Source of the DNA: Deltaproteobacteria bacterium
GTDB lineage: Bacteria > Desulfobacterota > Syntrophobacteria > B119-G9
NCBI GenBank assembly: GCA_003646715.1
Contig: QMLL01000073.1
Location: 1-7,477, forward strand
Reading direction: 5' to 3'
Length of the DNA stretch: 7,477 nucleotides
A program made the position numbers and the translations under genes. A model generated the notes under the pieces. The model had not been told where the DNA came from, did not search any database, and saw only the letters and a program-made list of their open reading frames with translations. Below, piece by piece: positions 7,207 through 7,477 of the stretch; the stretch's first letter is position 1, and each line of letters begins with the position of its first letter.

Positions 7207-7477
7207 TGTTGAGCCATCTACACATTAAACATCCACATAAATCGAATAATCTTTGCCTTCATCACCTGTAACATTGGTTGACTTAGAATATCCACTGACT
7301 ACAACATTATGCGGTTCAATCTGGTTAAGAAATAAAACATAATATATTCCCCAAACTGAATCATTTGAGGAACTACTACACTTAATTGACTTGTTACCGG
7401 ATAAAGCTTCTGTTGTATCATAGATAAACCCACTCCCATAAGTATACCAGCCATCTGGAATACCGTTGTCATCAACA
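6754..7477 (-). pseudogene. Secreted protein 3' part: carbohydrate-binding-type beta-sandwich plus sorting domain, interrupted by an in-frame stop
   Basis: Minus-strand frame open from the window edge except for one TAA at 7225-7227. Upstream of that stop the frame reads DDNGIPDGWYTYGSG, TTEALSGNKSIKC, VVVSGYSKSTNVTGDEG and DYSIYVDV; after it CVDGSTMYGECVTFPVGTQDW, PIEKLVIYLLFRYRTGTVWFDDVGVY. This is one continuous carbohydrate-binding (CBM4/9-like) beta-sandwich: related domains have a ‘DYSIYVDV.Y.DGT..YG....F..GTHDW' stretch and end in FDDV. The stop replaces a single codon (CAA, GAA or AAA to TAA), with no frameshift. Next come a VEEEG linker and a sorting domain (VVPNPVKEEGIIRAYVPG, VLKLYDCSGRL, FELRPGLN, LPNGMYFL, VVKTLILR). 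The gene's start and main catalytic or passenger part lie beyond the window. Likely a surface or secreted glycan-binding protein that has been inactivated, or loses its anchor when truncated at the stop; a sequencing error is possible. Confidence 0.75.

Noticed and set aside
7225..7227. Genome-wide reassignment of TAA to an amino acid
   Set aside because: TAA ends genes properly at 224, 4113 and 6754, right after complete C-terminal domains or a normal protein end.

Overview
The window looks like a chromosomal stretch from an uncultured or little-studied bacterium of the FCB type (Bacteroidota, Cloacimonadota, WOR-3/Stahlbacteria and similar candidate phyla). The clue is three separate C-terminal segments of the 'type A' sorting-domain kind used for type IX-like secretion: a beta-rich tail with a LY..(S/N)GR(L/V) core and a LP.G.YF motif, ending in basic residues. 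Shine-Dalgarno sites are mostly weak, which also fits. The phylum is inferred from protein style only; there is no rRNA or housekeeping marker. Every gene I can support is on the minus strand, so the region reads from 7477 down to 1.

Layout in reading order. (1) 7477-6754: the C-terminal part of a secreted protein, with a carbohydrate-binding-type beta-sandwich followed by a sorting domain, interrupted by one in-frame TAA at 7225-7227. (2) 6753-6552: a short AT-rich gap. (3) 6551-4113: an 812-residue secreted protein made of a glutamine-amidotransferase-like N-terminal region, a NodB-type polysaccharide deacetylase domain, a CARDB-like beta domain and a sorting domain. (4) 4112-3623: about 490 bases with no confident gene; a 62-codon ORF at 3858-3670 is the only candidate. 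(5) 3622-224: a tight three-gene operon encoding a DUF354 GT-B-fold protein, a FemAB/GNAT-like aminoacyl or acyl transferase, and a cytoplasmic NodB-fold deacetylase, separated by 6 and 3 bases. (6) 223-1: a frame-damaged orphan sorting-domain fragment, cut by the window edge and closely related to the one at 6754-6950.

How the genes may work together (inference). The operon looks like a surface-glycan cassette: a sugar-nucleotide-handling or glycosyl-transferring enzyme, an enzyme that could add an amino acid or acyl group, and a deacetylase that could free an amine on a sugar. Its partner types recall the FemAB-like plus deacetylase pair of exosortase (XrtA/PEP-CTERM) exopolysaccharide loci, but here the neighbours carry type IX-like sorting tails. 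The 812-residue protein would be a second deacetylase, acting outside the cell. I see no tRNA, rRNA, CRISPR array, insertion sequence with a transposase, or strong rho-independent terminator.
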